DNA of 54,871 nucleotides, from contig VBIQ01000019.1 of the NCBI GenBank assembly GCA_005880985.1, positions 1 through 54,871 of the forward strand. Reading direction: 5' to 3'. The position numbers and the translations under genes were made by a program. Below, piece by piece: positions 23,630-32,798 of the stretch. The notes below the pieces were generated by a model. The model did not search any database and had not been told where the DNA came from. It saw only the letters and a program-made list of their open reading frames with translations. Numbering within the stretch: the first letter of the stretch is position 1; each line of letters starts with the position of its first letter. Source of the DNA: Chloroflexota bacterium (lineage in GTDB: Bacteria; Chloroflexota; Dormibacteria; Aeolococcales; Aeolococcaceae).

Positions 23630-26467
23630 ATGGCACCGTTCGTTGGCAGGACGCGCGAGCTCGCTGCCTTGGCGGCGGCCGCCGGGCGGGCACACCGCGG
23701 CGGCCCGGTGGCCATGCTCGTGCTCGGTGACCCAGGGAGCGGGAAGAGCAGGCTGCTCGTCGAGGCCGCGGTCCAGGCTGACCTTCCGTACCGCCACTCC
23801 GTCGCCGGCTACGAGCCCGAGCAGCGCGTGCCTCTGGCCGCCGCTGCCCCCCTGCTTCGCGCGCTGGCGGAGGTCCCCGGCCACGGAGAGCGGCTCGCCG
23901 CGCTCCTGTCGGTCCGCGACGACAGCTCCGCCCTCGAGCCGGTTCGGGTCTTCGAAGCCGCCTACCGCGCCTTCTTCGCGAACCAGCCGGTGCTGCTCAC
24001 GGTCGACGACCTCCAGTGGGTCGATCCCCTCTCGCTCGCGCTCTGCCACTACCTGGTTCGTGCAGCGGCCGACGCCGCGCACGGACTGGCGCTCATCGGC
24101 GCTTCGCGGTCGTCGGCGAGCGCCTCCGCGTTTGCCGATTCAGTCACCCATGTTCTTGCAGCGGACGACTTCGTCACGGTGGAGTTGAGCGGCCTGAGCC
24201 GCGACGAGGGAGTTGCGCTGGCGCAGAGCCTCGCGCCCGAGCTGGGTGACGCGGAGGCGGTCGCGCTGTGGCGGAGAGCGGAGGGCTCTCCCTTCTGGCT
24301 GGAGGCGTTGGCTCGCAGCGGAGGGGCCGAGGCGGACGCCGCCCAGCTCGTGACGGCGCGGCTCGGCGGAAGTGCCGATGCGGCGAGTCTGCTCGCGCTG
24401 CTCGCGACAGCGGGTCGGCCCCTGGCACTCGAGGACGCTGCCACGCTCCAGGGTTGGACGGCTGAGCGGGTTGAGTACGCTGGGGCGGAGCTTGCGAACC
24501 GCGGGATCGCCGTCCCCTCGGGTGGCATCATCCGCCTCGCTCACGACCTCATCCGTGCCGCGGCGACACGCGAGCTGCCGGCCGAGCGGCGGCTGGCCCT
24601 CCATCGGCGCTTGGCCGACTGGCTCGCGGCTGAGGGAGGCGACGACGTGCAGCTCCTGCGCGAGTCGCTCGAGCACCGCCGGCTGGGCGGGCTGCCGACA
24701 CTCGAGCTCGCGAACCGCCTGGTGCGGTCGCCGCGGCGCGGGCTGCTCGGGACCGAGAGCCTCCCTCAACTCTGCGGCCTTGCCGACGAGGCCGATCCCA
24801 CCAGTGACGACGTGCTGCATCTCAACGAGGGGATCGCCACACTCGCTTCGGAGCTTGGGGCGCATGAGGCGGCGCTCGAGCGCTGGTCACTGGTTGCCGA
24901 GCGGCAGGAGGACTCGGCGCAACGCGCATCGGGCTTCCTGGAAGCGTCGAAGGCCGCGTTCTGGCTGGGGCGCGGCGAGGAGGCGAGCGCCCACCTCGAG
25001 CGTGCAAGGCAGCTGCGCCCCCTCGACGACCTGCTCGCGCTCGAGCTGCGGACACATGAGGCCGCGATCGCACTCTGGCTCGAGCCCGGAACCGCCCATG
25101 GGCGCGCTCTCGCCGAGGAGGTGGCGGGCCGAGCGCGGCGGATGGCCGAGCTGCCGGGCGGAGTTGCGCCGCTGACACCGCGAGCGCGACGCGCCTACCT
25201 GGAGGCGATCCGCATCGACTACGAGGCCGCGATGCAGAACGACGACTTCGAGGGGCTGGCGCGGACGGCGGAGGAACGCGCGACCGCTGCCCGGGGATTC
25301 GACGAGGAAGGATATCTCGCCGCTCTGGCCACAAGCGCGCGCGTGTCCCTCTGGCGCAGGAGAGCAGTACGCGAGGAGACTGAACGCCTGCGCTGGATCT
25401 GGGGCGAAGCGCACCGGCGCATCCTCCCTCGCTTGTCCGTCGACGCCGGCTACTGGCTCACCCTGACCCTCATGGATGGCGGCGACATGGTCAATGCCGA
25501 GCAGGTGGCCGCGGAGACGGCGCAGCTTGCAGCGCGCGTCGGTGACGTGCCGCGGGCACGCCATCCGGTCTCGCGCTTGACGTGCGAGATCATGCTCCAT
25601 CGGGGGGACTGGCGCGAGGCGCTGCACATGGTCGAGCGGGCGGCGGCGCACGAGCCGAGCGAGCACCAGCGAATGGCGTTCCACCGGCTGCACGCGCTCT
25701 TCGCCGCCCGCCTCGGCGGCGAGGAGCTCGCTGACGTCGTGGTTGCGGAGGTTGGATCGGCAGCTGCGTGCGCGGCCGCGGTCGGCTGCCACCGGTGTGC
25801 CGCCGAGACCCGGCTTGTCTCCAGCGAGGCACTGGCCCGGATCGGCAGGGCCAGCGAGGCTCAGAAGCTCCTGGCCGAGTGGGCGGCGACAACGAGGGCG
25901 GCGGAAGAGCCGCGGGAGCGCTTCTTTCGGGACTGGGCGCAGGCGTTGCTCACTGCTGCCGCCAACGGTCCCGATGCGGCAGTGAGCGCGATCGATGCCA
26001 CCCTGGCAGAGGCCAAGGGCATGCAGCTGCCTATGGAGGCGCTCTGGCTGCGCATCGACCTCGCAGCGGCACTCACCCCCCGCGACCGCACGAAGGCGAT
26101 CGAGGTGCTCGCCGAGGCTGCGTCACTCGCTGAGCGGGCGGGCTCCACGACCCTCCACGACGTGGCGCAGAAGCGGCTCCGTCAGCTGGGGGTGCGCACC
26201 TGGCGCCGAGGTCCAACTGGTGATGAGGTTGTCGGCCTGACGCTCCTGACCAGCCGGGAGCGTGAGGTGGCGCGCCTCGTCGCCGCCGGCAAGAGCAACC
26301 CCGAGATCGCGGGCAAGCTCTTCCTCTCGCGCAAGACGGTGGAGCGCCACGTGTCGAACGTGCTCGCCAAGCTCGGCCTGCGCAACCGCGCCGAGCTGGC
26401 GGCGCGTGCCGGCCGGCTCGCCCTGAATGGGGGAGCTCCTTCAGAAGTGGAGGGAGCTCCCCGATGA
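23630..26467 (+). CDS. LuxR-family regulator with AAA ATPase sensor domain (LAL-like)
   Basis: About 945 residues. N-terminal AAA/STAND module: [17 protein letters not shown], Walker [14 protein letters not shown], Walker [18 protein letters not shown], then a winged-helix region. A long helical middle (about 400-860) resembles TPR repeats. A C-terminal GerE HTH (about 870-930) reads [55 protein letters not shown]. This is the large MalT-like regulator architecture in which ligand and ATP drive oligomerisation and activation. ATG 23630 opens the domain directly. No strong ribosome site is seen. Targets are unknown; two small genes follow. Confidence 0.92.
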   Translation: MAPFVGRTRELAALAAAAGRAHRGGPVAMLVLGDPGSGKSRLLVEAAVQADLPYRHSVAGYEPEQRVPLAAAAPLLRALAEVPGHGERLAALLSVRDDSSALEPVRVFEAAYRAFFANQPVLLTVDDLQWVDPLSLALCHYLVRAAADAAHGLALIGASRSSASASAFADSVTHVLAADDFVTVELSGLSRDEGVALAQSLAPELGDAEAVALWRRAEGSPFWLEALARSGGAEADAAQLVTARLGGSADAASLLALLATAGRPLALEDAATLQGWTAERVEYAGAELANRGIAVPSGGIIRLAHDLIRAAATRELPAERRLALHRRLADWLAAEGGDDVQLLRESLEHRRLGGLPTLELANRLVRSPRRGLLGTESLPQLCGLADEADPTSDDVLHLNEGIATLASELGAHEAALERWSLVAERQEDSAQRASGFLEASKAAFWLGRGEEASAHLERARQLRPLDDLLALELRTHEAAIALWLEPGTAHGRALAEEVAGRARRMAELPGGVAPLTPRARRAYLEAIRIDYEAAMQNDDFEGLARTAEERATAARGFDEEGYLAALATSARVSLWRRRAVREETERLRWIWGEAHRRILPRLSVDAGYWLTLTLMDGGDMVNAEQVAAETAQLAARVGDVPRARHPVSRLTCEIMLHRGDWREALHMVERAAAHEPSEHQRMAFHRLHALFAARLGGEELADVVVAEVGSAAACAAAVGCHRCAAETRLVSSEALARIGRASEAQKLLAEWAATTRAAEEPRERFFRDWAQALLTAAANGPDAAVSAIDATLAEAKGMQLPMEALWLRIDLAAALTPRDRTKAIEVLAEAASLAERAGSTTLHDVAQKRLRQLGVRTWRRGPTGDEVVGLTLLTSREREVARLVAAGKSNPEIAGKLFLSRKTVERHVSNVLAKLGLRNRAELAARAGRLALNGGAPSEVEGAPR
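26430..26462. terminator. strong hairpin at the 3' end of the LuxR gene
   Basis: GGGGAGCTCCTTC (26430-26442) pairs with GAGGGAGCTCCCC (26450-26462) across loop AGAAGTG, about 13 pairs with one wobble, ending two bases before the stop codon (26465-26467). It lacks a T-tract, so it could be a factor-assisted terminator, an mRNA stabiliser or an attenuator for the downstream genes. Confidence 0.4.
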
Positions 26468-26532
26468 TCGGGAGGGAGCCGGCGCACTAGCGTCGTCGCC
26501 AGGATCTCAGCCGCCTGATGAGGAGCGGAAAC

Positions 26533-26823
26533 GTGGCGATGGTGGTGGTGCTGTTCCCGGTCTCCGGCGAGGAACCGGCGCTCCAGCCGGCGGCGCTCGA
26601 CGAGCTCGCGCGGCTCGGCGTGACCAGCATCTCGCTCCTGCGCGACGACCGGACGGCGGGGCTCGTGCTGGCGGGGTGGGCATTCGACCCCGCGCGGGCG
26701 CTTGAGGCCGCATGCGCGGTTACAGGCACCTGCGACGGGGTCCGAATGCTCCAGCCCCTCATGCAGATGACAGTCTCGGCGGCCCCGATCGAAGGGGCAG
26801 CGAGACCACGGGCGGCATGGTGA
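26533..26823 (+). CDS. hypothetical small protein
   Basis: About 96 residues from GTG 26533, placed by GAGGAG at 26520-26525; ATG 26518 would add five. The sequence alternates beta-like and helical segments (MVVVLFPVSGEEPALQPAALDELARLG, ISLLRDDRTAGLVLAGWAFDPARALEAACAVTG, GVRMLQPLMQMTVSAAP) and has the feel of a small ferredoxin-like dimer, but I recognise no family. It lies behind the LuxR gene and a strong hairpin. Confidence 0.5.
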   Translation: MAMVVVLFPVSGEEPALQPAALDELARLGVTSISLLRDDRTAGLVLAGWAFDPARALEAACAVTGTCDGVRMLQPLMQMTVSAAPIEGAARPRAAW

Positions 26824-26861
26824 TCAGTCAAGTCACCTCAAAGAAGGCAGGAGGAACAGAC

Positions 26862-27122
26862 ATGCAGGCGGTTCAACTCTGGCGCGGACACGTCGTGGTG
26901 ACCAGGGCGATCATGCTGGTCGCTCTGGCCGGGGCCTTGATACTGGCGGGGCTGGGCGGCTACCTGGTGAAGGGCTCGACGACATTCATCACACAGACCA
27001 CTGTCTCTGCACCGGCACCGGCGCACACCGGTGGCCAGCAGGTCGTGCCCTACGGCGAGCACTTCTCGGCTCCGCCGCCGGCACCGGCGCAAAGGGACAG
27101 AGGTGACAATCACCTTCAGTGA
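26862..27122 (+). CDS. small membrane-anchored hypothetical protein
   Basis: 86 residues from ATG 26862, after a GGAGGA site. A basic N-terminus (HVVVTRA) is followed by one helix (IMLVALAGALILAGLGGYLV) and a Thr/Ser/Pro/Gly-rich tail (TTVSAPAPAHTGGQQVVPYGEHFSAPPPAPAQRD). This predicts one membrane anchor with an extracytoplasmic unstructured tail. It probably follows the preceding small gene in one transcript. Function unknown. Confidence 0.5.
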   Translation: MQAVQLWRGHVVVTRAIMLVALAGALILAGLGGYLVKGSTTFITQTTVSAPAPAHTGGQQVVPYGEHFSAPPPAPAQRDRGDNHLQ

Positions 27123-27424
27123 CGATTGCCGGTGACGGCGTCGCTCATCGACGGGCGGGCGGGGAGTCCGTGGAGAGTCCCCGCTCCATCCCGCCGCCAA
27201 CTGACCTTCATCGCGCGGGGTCGTCCCCGGGCCTGCCACGCGATCGTGCGCGCGGAGCGGAGTGGTAACGGCTGACCAGCGTCTTCGTCACGCGTACAAG
27301 CCCAAGGAGTAACGTCGCCCATCTGAGATCACGACGGGGCCCGCGTACGTTGGACTCCCGTTGGCTGATCCCTGACAGATCCCCGAGCTGGTGCGGCACG
27401 GCCCGGGACTGGTGTACTCAAGCC
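27123..27424. other. intergenic region between a small membrane gene and a methyltransferase
   Basis: 302 bp. I see no reading frame with coding character and no tRNA. A weak -10-like TACTCA (27415-27420) precedes the methyltransferase start, without a good -35 partner. Confidence 0.3.
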
Positions 27425-28210
27425 ATGAGCGAGAATCTCGTTGCCAGCGGCTACGACGCGGTCTACGCGGCCCTGCCGGGAAGCCCGACGTTCCACCGCA
27501 TCTGGAGCACCCTTGCTTGCGGCGCCGACTACCCAGCAGGGTTTGGTCACATCAGCTTCCTAACCCTCGGCGAACTGCGCGAGCTGACCGAGCGACTCGA
27601 GCTCTGCGGCGGAGGGTTGCTCGTCGACCTCGCCTGCGGCGCGGGCGGACCCGGACTATGGGTCGCATCGATGACCAAGAGCCGACTTATCGGCATCGAC
27701 CTCTCGGGCGCAGGCCTGCTGCAGGCACGGCGGCGTGCCACAGTGATGCACACGCCGGCGACCTTCGTCAGAGCGACACTCTCGGCTGTCGCTCTGCAAC
27801 GTGGGCAGGCTGACGCGGCAATGAGCGTGGACGCCATCCAGTACGTACCCGACAAGCAAGCCGCAGTGGCGGAGGTGGCTCGCGTTCTGCGCAGTGGCGC
27901 CCGACTCGTCTTCACCGCGTTCGAACTCGAGCCTGACCATGTGTCCGATCTCCCCGTCCTCGGCGATGACCCAGTGAGCGACTATCGGCCTCTCCTCGAA
28001 GGGTCGGGCTTCGTCGTCGAGAGCTACGAGGAGACCCCTCGCTGGCAGGAACGGGTGGTGGCGACCTACGAGGCCGTGCTCGCGGCGGCTGACATTCTCG
28101 GACAGGAGTTGGGGGCGGAGGCATTTGCCGCGCTCGCTTTCGAGATGATGTTGACCCTGGAGCGCGACCCGTATCGAAGGCGCGTCTTGGCGGTGGCCCG
28201 AAGGGTGTAG
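27425..28210 (+). CDS. SAM-dependent methyltransferase
   Basis: 261 residues. MSENLVASGYDAVYAALPGSPTFHRIW precedes motif I LLVDLACGAGGPGLWVAS, then LIGIDLSGAGLLQARRRA, AAMSVDAIQYVPDKQAAVAEVARVLRSGARLVFTAFE, and a C-terminal helical cap ending PYRRRVLAVARRV. It has the class I fold with a C-terminal extension like several small-molecule methyltransferases. No in-frame TGA is present, unlike the gene at 7211. The start is ATG 27425; longer starts upstream lack support. It converges on rnpB two bases downstream. Substrate unknown. Confidence 0.82.
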   Translation: MSENLVASGYDAVYAALPGSPTFHRIWSTLACGADYPAGFGHISFLTLGELRELTERLELCGGGLLVDLACGAGGPGLWVASMTKSRLIGIDLSGAGLLQARRRATVMHTPATFVRATLSAVALQRGQADAAMSVDAIQYVPDKQAAVAEVARVLRSGARLVFTAFELEPDHVSDLPVLGDDPVSDYRPLLEGSGFVVESYEETPRWQERVVATYEAVLAAADILGQELGAEAFAALAFEMMLTLERDPYRRRVLAVARRV

Positions 28211-28211
28211 T

Positions 28212-28590
28212 GCAAGTCGGCCTGTAAGCCGGGTTCTGTCCCCACCGCGGGGGTGGGGGACGGCCATCCATCTGGGACGCCGGTTGCCCGGCGCCTCGAG
28301 CGGCCTGACCCGGGACATGGGGCGAGCAACCCCTGGGGCGACGTGCGTCCCGTCCCTGTTCGGCCTTGCTCCGGGCGGGGTTTACCTGGCCGGCCGGTCA
28401 CCCGGCCGCCGGTGGGCTCTTACCCCACCATTTCACCGTCGCCGTCAGGCGCTGGCGCGCCCGGCGGCTGTGTCATTTCTGTGGCACTCTCCTTCGGGTC
28501 ACCCCGACTGGGTGTTGTCCAGCGCCCTGCTCTGTGGAGCCCGGACTTTCCTCGAGCGGCGAGCCGCCCGCGGCCGTCCGGCCGACTTGC
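28212..28590 (-). ncRNA. rnpB: RNase P RNA (bacterial type)
   Basis: The catalytic RNA that removes tRNA 5' leaders. On the minus strand the 5' P1 arm (GCAAGTCGGCC) pairs perfectly with the 3' arm (GGCCGACTTGC, coordinates 28580-28590 and 28212-28222). Conserved cores are present: GAGGAAAGTCCGGGCTCCA (P3/P4 region) and AGAGCAGGG, then GTGAAATGGTGGGGTAAGAGCCC, and AGAACCCGGCTTACA near the 3' end. About 380 nt, normal size. It is convergent with the methyltransferase gene and divergent from mraZ. Confidence 0.93.
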
Positions 28591-28596
28591 CCGTCG

Positions 28597-28624
28597 AGTC
28601 TACCCCCGCCCCGAGCGGCACCAA
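28597..28624 (-). promoter_or_regulatory. rnpB promoter
   Basis: On the minus strand, TTGGTG (28624 to 28619) and TAGACT (28602 to 28597) are 16 bp apart. Start of transcription would fall near 28590, the predicted 5' end of RNase P RNA. Confidence 0.45.
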
Positions 28625-28765
28625 GCGCCGGCAGGGCCGGTGGTGGGTGGCCTCCCCACGGCGCCCCACGGCACTGCGCGGGCCGGGCTGTTGCCGACCA
28701 TGGCCAATACGCCGACGTCCTCCCAGGCGGCGTGTCGCGGTCAGGTCACAGCACATTTGTTCGCA

Positions 28766-28794
28766 TTGACGCGCAATTCGACGGCTGCTACTGT
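28766..28794 (+). promoter_or_regulatory. dcw cluster promoter upstream of mraZ
   Basis: TTGACG (28766-28771) and TACTGT (28789-28794) are 17 bp apart. The predicted start is near 28801, immediately before the MraZ boxes, so bound MraZ would block the start site. It is the only strong promoter I see before the ftsL-ftsQ overlap chain. Confidence 0.65.
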
Positions 28795-28802
28795 TCCCGG
28801 CG

Positions 28803-28830
28803 AGGTGGACCAAAGTGGTGAAAAGTGGGG
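28803..28830 (+). promoter_or_regulatory. MraZ-binding boxes, three GTGG repeats
   Basis: GTGG occurs at 28805, 28815 and 28825, exactly 10 bp apart, each in an A-rich context (GAGGTGGACC, AAAGTGGTGA, AAAGTGGGGC). This matches the direct-repeat sites through which MraZ represses its own operon in other bacteria. Confidence 0.7.
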
Positions 28831-28892
28831 CAGATGAGCATCCCATCCCTGTCTGTCGACGGTGCCGGCGTGGCGTCGTGGCGGGCTGACCC

Positions 28893-29357
28893 GTGCTCAT
28901 CGGCTCCTACCGCCATCAGGTCGACGCCAAGGGTCGGGTCGCCGTCCCCTCGTCGCTGCGCAAGGACCTTCCCCTGGGCAGCGTCATCGCCAAGGGGATG
29001 GAGGGCCGCCTGGTGATCCGCCCCCCGGAGGAATGGGAGAAGGTGGCCGGCCACTTCGAGCTCCGCAGCGACACCACCAAGGCGGAGCGCGACTTCATGC
29101 GCCGCCTCTACGCGTCGGCGCGCGAGGTGGAGCTGGACGCCCAAGGGCGGCTCCTGCTCGACGCCGACCACCGCCGCTGGGCGGCGATCACCGACCGGGC
29201 CGTCTTCGTCGGCCTCGGCAACTGCGTCGAGGTCGTCGGCGAGGAGATCTGGGACGGCGAGGAGGCCGGCTTCGACCAGGCCGCCTATACCGCCCTGGGT
29301 GACAGTGTCAGCGTCCGCGCCGGCAACCCGCCGGCCGGCAGCCCGTCGCCGGCGTGA
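28893..29357 (+). CDS. mraZ: MraZ transcriptional repressor of the dcw cluster
   Basis: 154 residues from GTG 28893. Two SpoVT/AbrB-like halves: MLIGSYRHQVDAKGRVAVPSSLRKDL, and later REVELDAQGRLLLDADHRRWAAITDRAVFVGLGNCVEVV. It carries both DxxGR signature turns (DAKGRVAVP, DAQGRLLLD). MraZ forms ring oligomers that bind repeats in its own promoter; those repeats lie 65-90 bp upstream. The C-terminal 15 residues are flexible (PPAGSPSPA). It is the first gene of the division cluster. Confidence 0.95.
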   Translation: MLIGSYRHQVDAKGRVAVPSSLRKDLPLGSVIAKGMEGRLVIRPPEEWEKVAGHFELRSDTTKAERDFMRRLYASAREVELDAQGRLLLDADHRRWAAITDRAVFVGLGNCVEVVGEEIWDGEEAGFDQAAYTALGDSVSVRAGNPPAGSPSPA

Positions 29358-29399
29358 GCGCCGGCGGCCCCGCATCGGACTTGCCCTACCGTGGTCCTC

Positions 29400-30410
29400 G
29401 TGTCGACCGTGGCAGACATGAGGGCGCAAAGCAGTGCCACGCCCGGGTCTCCGTTTCCTGAGGAAGCGGGGCACCGGCCGGTCCTTCTACACCCCCTCAT
29501 AGAGAACCTGCAGCCCAGGCCGGGTCAGGTGGTCGTCGACGGCACTCTCGGTGCCGGCGGGGTTACCGCGACGCTCCTCGAGGGCGTCCTGCCCGGTGGT
29601 CGCGTGCTGGCCATCGACCGCGATCCGGCGGCGGTGCAGCGCGGCCGCGAGCGCTTCGCCGGGTCGGCTCGCACCGTGCTCGTCGAGCACGGCGACTTCG
29701 CCGACCTGGCCGGCATCCTCCGGCACCACGGCATCGACGCCGTCGACGCCGTCACCCTCGATCTCGGGATCTCCTCGCTGCAACTCGACGACCCTGATCG
29801 CGGATTCAGCTTCCGCTACGACGGGCCGCTCGACATGCGGATGGATCCCAGCGCTGGGGGCATCACGGCCGCCGACATCGTCAACACCTGGACGTCGGAC
29901 GAGCTGGCGAACGTCATCGCCACGTACGGTGAGGAGCGCTTCGCCCGCGCCGTCGCCGCCGCCCTGGTGCGCCGCCGCAGCGAGAAGCCGCTGCGCACCA
30001 CCACCGATCTGCGGGAGTGCGTGGAGCGAGCCATCCCGCGGCGTTACTGGCCGCGCCGGATCCACCCCGCCACCCGCACCTTCCAGGCGCTGCGCCTCGA
30101 GGTGAACCACGAACTGGAAAGCCTCGAGCGCGGGCTGCAGGCAACCATCACGTCACTCAGGCCCGGTGGGCGTCTTGGGGTCATCTCCTTCCACTCTCTC
30201 GAGGACACCCTTGTCAAGAACGCGCTCCACGTCGCAGCACAGAACTGTCTCTGTCCACCCCAACAGCCCCTCTGCACCTGCGCCCACCGGGCCTCTCTTT
30301 TTCTCCACACCCGCAAGGCGATCAAGGCGGACGCCGTCGAGATCGCCACCAACCCGCGGGCACGCTCGGCCCGCCTCCGCGTCGCCGAGAAGCTCGCCGT
30401 CGCCCCCTAG
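29400..30410 (+). CDS. rsmH: 16S rRNA C1402 N4-methyltransferase
   Basis: About 336 residues. It methylates the N4 of C1402 in 16S rRNA. Key regions: HRPVLLHPLIENLQPRPGQVVVDGTLGAGGVTATLLEG (motif I), LAIDRDPAAVQRGRERFAG, VTLDLGISSLQLDDPDRGFSFRYDGPLDMRMD, the insert domain (ADIVNTW... ERFARAVAAALVRRR) and FQALRLEVNHELESLERGL...GVISFHSLED. A Cys cluster (NCLCPPQQPLCTC) near the end is common in the family. The start is unsure: GTG 29391, GTG 29400 or ATG 29418. It follows mraZ by about 40 bp. Confidence 0.95.
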   Translation: MSTVADMRAQSSATPGSPFPEEAGHRPVLLHPLIENLQPRPGQVVVDGTLGAGGVTATLLEGVLPGGRVLAIDRDPAAVQRGRERFAGSARTVLVEHGDFADLAGILRHHGIDAVDAVTLDLGISSLQLDDPDRGFSFRYDGPLDMRMDPSAGGITAADIVNTWTSDELANVIATYGEERFARAVAAALVRRRSEKPLRTTTDLRECVERAIPRRYWPRRIHPATRTFQALRLEVNHELESLERGLQATITSLRPGGRLGVISFHSLEDTLVKNALHVAAQNCLCPPQQPLCTCAHRASLFLHTRKAIKADAVEIATNPRARSARLRVAEKLAVAP

Positions 30411-30501
30411 TCGCACCCCCATCCTCCGGCCGCTCCCGCGCGACCCGCACCCGTCATCGCCACCGATCCACCACCACACATCGCAAGCGGAGATCCCGAC
30501 T

Positions 30502-31026
30502 GTGGCCGCCACCTCGCCTCGCCGCCCCGCTCGCGGCGACGACCTCTTCGACGGCTTCGCCGCCCAGGCGGGCACAGCCGACGACGTCCCCGTCGAAGCG
30601 GCCCCGGCACAGCGAACCCGGCTGCGTCGTGGCGGGCCGCGGACGCCGCTGCCGCTGCTCCCCCTGATCGGTGTCGCCGCCGGTATCGCCCTCGCCTACG
30701 TCGGGCAGACCGCGCACGTCACCTCGGCCACCTACCACGCCACCTCGCTCTCCGGCGAGCACACCACCCTGCTCCAGGAGAACCAGCGGCTCGGCGATGA
30801 GCTCGACCGGCTGCGGTCGTCGGAGCGGATCGACGCCGCCGCGCTGCAGTTGGGGATGCGGCCGCCGGCGCAGTGGGCCTATGTCGCGGGAACGCAACCC
30901 GCGGTCACGGTGCCGGCGGCGCCGGGCCGTCCCGCTCCCCAGCCCGCCAACGACCCGCTGCAGCGGCTGGTGGCGGCGCTCACCGGCAGCTTCGGAACCG
31001 CGCAGGCGGAGGCGGCCTCACGGTGA
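30502..31026 (+). CDS. FtsL-like septum protein
   Basis: 174 residues. A cytosolic basic N-terminus (about 1-55) is followed by one membrane helix (LPLLPLIGVAAGIALAYVGQTA) and a periplasmic coiled-coil (LSGEHTTLLQENQRLGDELDRLRSSERIDAAALQLGMRPPAQWAYV), the FtsL/DivIC layout. The last part is Pro/Ala-rich. Identification rests on topology and position between rsmH and ftsI rather than on sequence, as usual for FtsL. GTG 30502 is chosen by a nearby GCGGAG site. The stop overlaps the ftsI GTG by four bases. Confidence 0.75.
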   Translation: MAATSPRRPARGDDLFDGFAAQAGTADDVPVEAAPAQRTRLRRGGPRTPLPLLPLIGVAAGIALAYVGQTAHVTSATYHATSLSGEHTTLLQENQRLGDELDRLRSSERIDAAALQLGMRPPAQWAYVAGTQPAVTVPAAPGRPAPQPANDPLQRLVAALTGSFGTAQAEAASR

Positions 31027-32798
31027 GAGGTGGGGCGCGCCCGGATACCTCGCGGGCGCGCCTGCGCGGGTGGTTCGTCGGTGAGGAGCCGGACTCGCGC
31101 GCCCGCGGCGTCTGGCTGCTGGGGGCCTTCGCGGCGATGGCGGTCATCCTCTTCGGGCGGCTCGTCGACGTGCAGCTGCGCGAGGGACGCCACCTCGCCG
31201 CGATGGCGGCGGAGCAGCATCAGATCGCCGCCGTGCTCCATGCCCACCGCGGCCGGATCCTCGACCGCGACGGGCGGCTCCTGGCCGGAGACGTTCAGGT
31301 CTATGCGATCTTCGCCGACCCCGGCATCATCTCCGAGAATCAGCGTTCCGTCGTCGCCGCCAAGCTGGCGCCGATCCTGCGGCTCGGCCCGGGGCGGATC
31401 CAGAGCCTGATCGACTCGCCGAATCGTTTCGTCTACCTCGCCCACGGGGTCTCCGAGACGGTCAAGCAGCAGCTCGATCAGCTCGACCTCCCAGGGGTCG
31501 GCACCCTTCCCGAGGAGCAGCGCGTTTACGGCGCCTCGCCGGTGCCGAACGGATCGTTCGCCGCCAACCTCCTCGGCTACGTCAATCACGACGGACACGG
31601 TCAGTACGGCGTCGAGGGGTATTACGACTCCTTGCTGCGAGGCACCGACGGCAAGGTGTCGACGCTCCGCGACCTCGCCGGCAACGCCATCGTCCTCAGC
31701 CGCGAGCAACGGCAGGATCCGCAGAACGGTCGCGACCTCCACCTCGGCATCGACTCGCAGATCCAGTACTGGTCGGAGCAGGCCCTCGCTCGCGCCGTGG
31801 TCAACGACCAGGCCGAGTCGGGAACCCTGATGGTGATGGACACGCACACCGGCGCCATCCGCGCCTGGGCCGACTATCCCTCGTACGACAGCAACCACTT
31901 CGGCACCAGCAACGTGGGCGCCTTCAAGGACAGCGCGGTCAGTGATCTGTACGAGCCGGGTTCGGTGATGAAGGTGGTCACCTTCGCCGGAGCCCTCGAT
32001 CGTGGGGCGATCACTCCCGACCTCACCATCAACGAGAGCCAGCAGACCATCGACGGCTTCCTCATCCACGACTGGGACAATCACGGGCACGGAACCGTCT
32101 CCATGCAGTACGTGCTGGAGCAGTCGCTCAACAACGGCGCCATCGACGTGATGAGGCGCACCGGCGAAGGACCCTTCTACACCAACATGCTCGCCTTCGG
32201 ACTGGGGGCTCCCACCGGGATCGACCTGGCCGGCGAGGTGAAGCAGCCGCTGCCGCCGGAGCGCAGCCTGCACCCCGCCGATTTCGCGGTGCAGTCCTTC
32301 GGCCAGGGCATCCAGGTGACTCCGGTGGAGATGTTCTCCGCCGTCAACGCGATCGGCAACGGTGGCGTCTGGGTACAGCCGCATGTGGTCGAGTCGACCG
32401 TCAACCCCGACACCGGCGACGCAACCCCGGTGGTCCCGACCACCCGCCGCGTCATCTCGGCCCCGACCGCGGCCACCCTCACCCACATGATGACGGGCGT
32501 GGTCGAGGGCTACGCCAGCCACGGCCCCTCCGGCTTCGCCGCCAAGATCCCGGCCTTCAAGGGGCAGGTCGCGGGCAAGACCGGGACCGCCAGCGTGCCG
32601 GTCAACGGTCGCTACAGCGGCGACGTGATCGCCTCGTTCGTCGGCTTCCTGCCCGCCAGCGATCCTCAGTTCACCATGATGGTGGTCATCCGCAAGCCGC
32701 ACAAATGCAGCCCGGCCTGCGAGGGCGCCTACCTCGCCGCGCCGGTGTGGAAGCAGATGGCGCAGCTGATGGTCGACCACTGGAAGATCGTGCCGTGA
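31023..32798 (+). CDS. ftsI: septal peptidoglycan transpeptidase (class B PBP)
   Basis: 591 residues. A short cytosolic part, one helix (GVWLLGAFAAMAVILFGRLVDVQL), a dimerisation domain (HRGRILDRDGRLLAG...EGYYDSLLRGTDGK) and the transpeptidase domain. The catalytic triad motifs are intact: SxxK (PGSVMKVV, Ser nucleophile), SxN (QSLNNGA) and KTG (AGKTGTAS). There is no PASTA module. It crosslinks septal peptidoglycan together with FtsW. It begins at GTG 31023 inside the ftsL stop and ends inside the murF start (GTGA); ftsL, ftsI and murF are thus coupled. Confidence 0.95.
   Translation: MRGGARPDTSRARLRGWFVGEEPDSRARGVWLLGAFAAMAVILFGRLVDVQLREGRHLAAMAAEQHQIAAVLHAHRGRILDRDGRLLAGDVQVYAIFADPGIISENQRSVVAAKLAPILRLGPGRIQSLIDSPNRFVYLAHGVSETVKQQLDQLDLPGVGTLPEEQRVYGASPVPNGSFAANLLGYVNHDGHGQYGVEGYYDSLLRGTDGKVSTLRDLAGNAIVLSREQRQDPQNGRDLHLGIDSQIQYWSEQALARAVVNDQAESGTLMVMDTHTGAIRAWADYPSYDSNHFGTSNVGAFKDSAVSDLYEPGSVMKVVTFAGALDRGAITPDLTINESQQTIDGFLIHDWDNHGHGTVSMQYVLEQSLNNGAIDVMRRTGEGPFYTNMLAFGLGAPTGIDLAGEVKQPLPPERSLHPADFAVQSFGQGIQVTPVEMFSAVNAIGNGGVWVQPHVVESTVNPDTGDATPVVPTTRRVISAPTAATLTHMMTGVVEGYASHGPSGFAAKIPAFKGQVAGKTGTASVPVNGRYSGDVIASFVGFLPASDPQFTMMVVIRKPHKCSPACEGAYLAAPVWKQMAQLMVDHWKIVP

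Noticed and set aside
30879..32780. Long minus-strand open frame of 633 codons opposite ftsI
   Set aside because: It lies fully antisense to a gene with intact PBP motifs. The translation is Gly/Val/Asp/His-rich with no domain, typical of antisense frames in GC-rich DNA.
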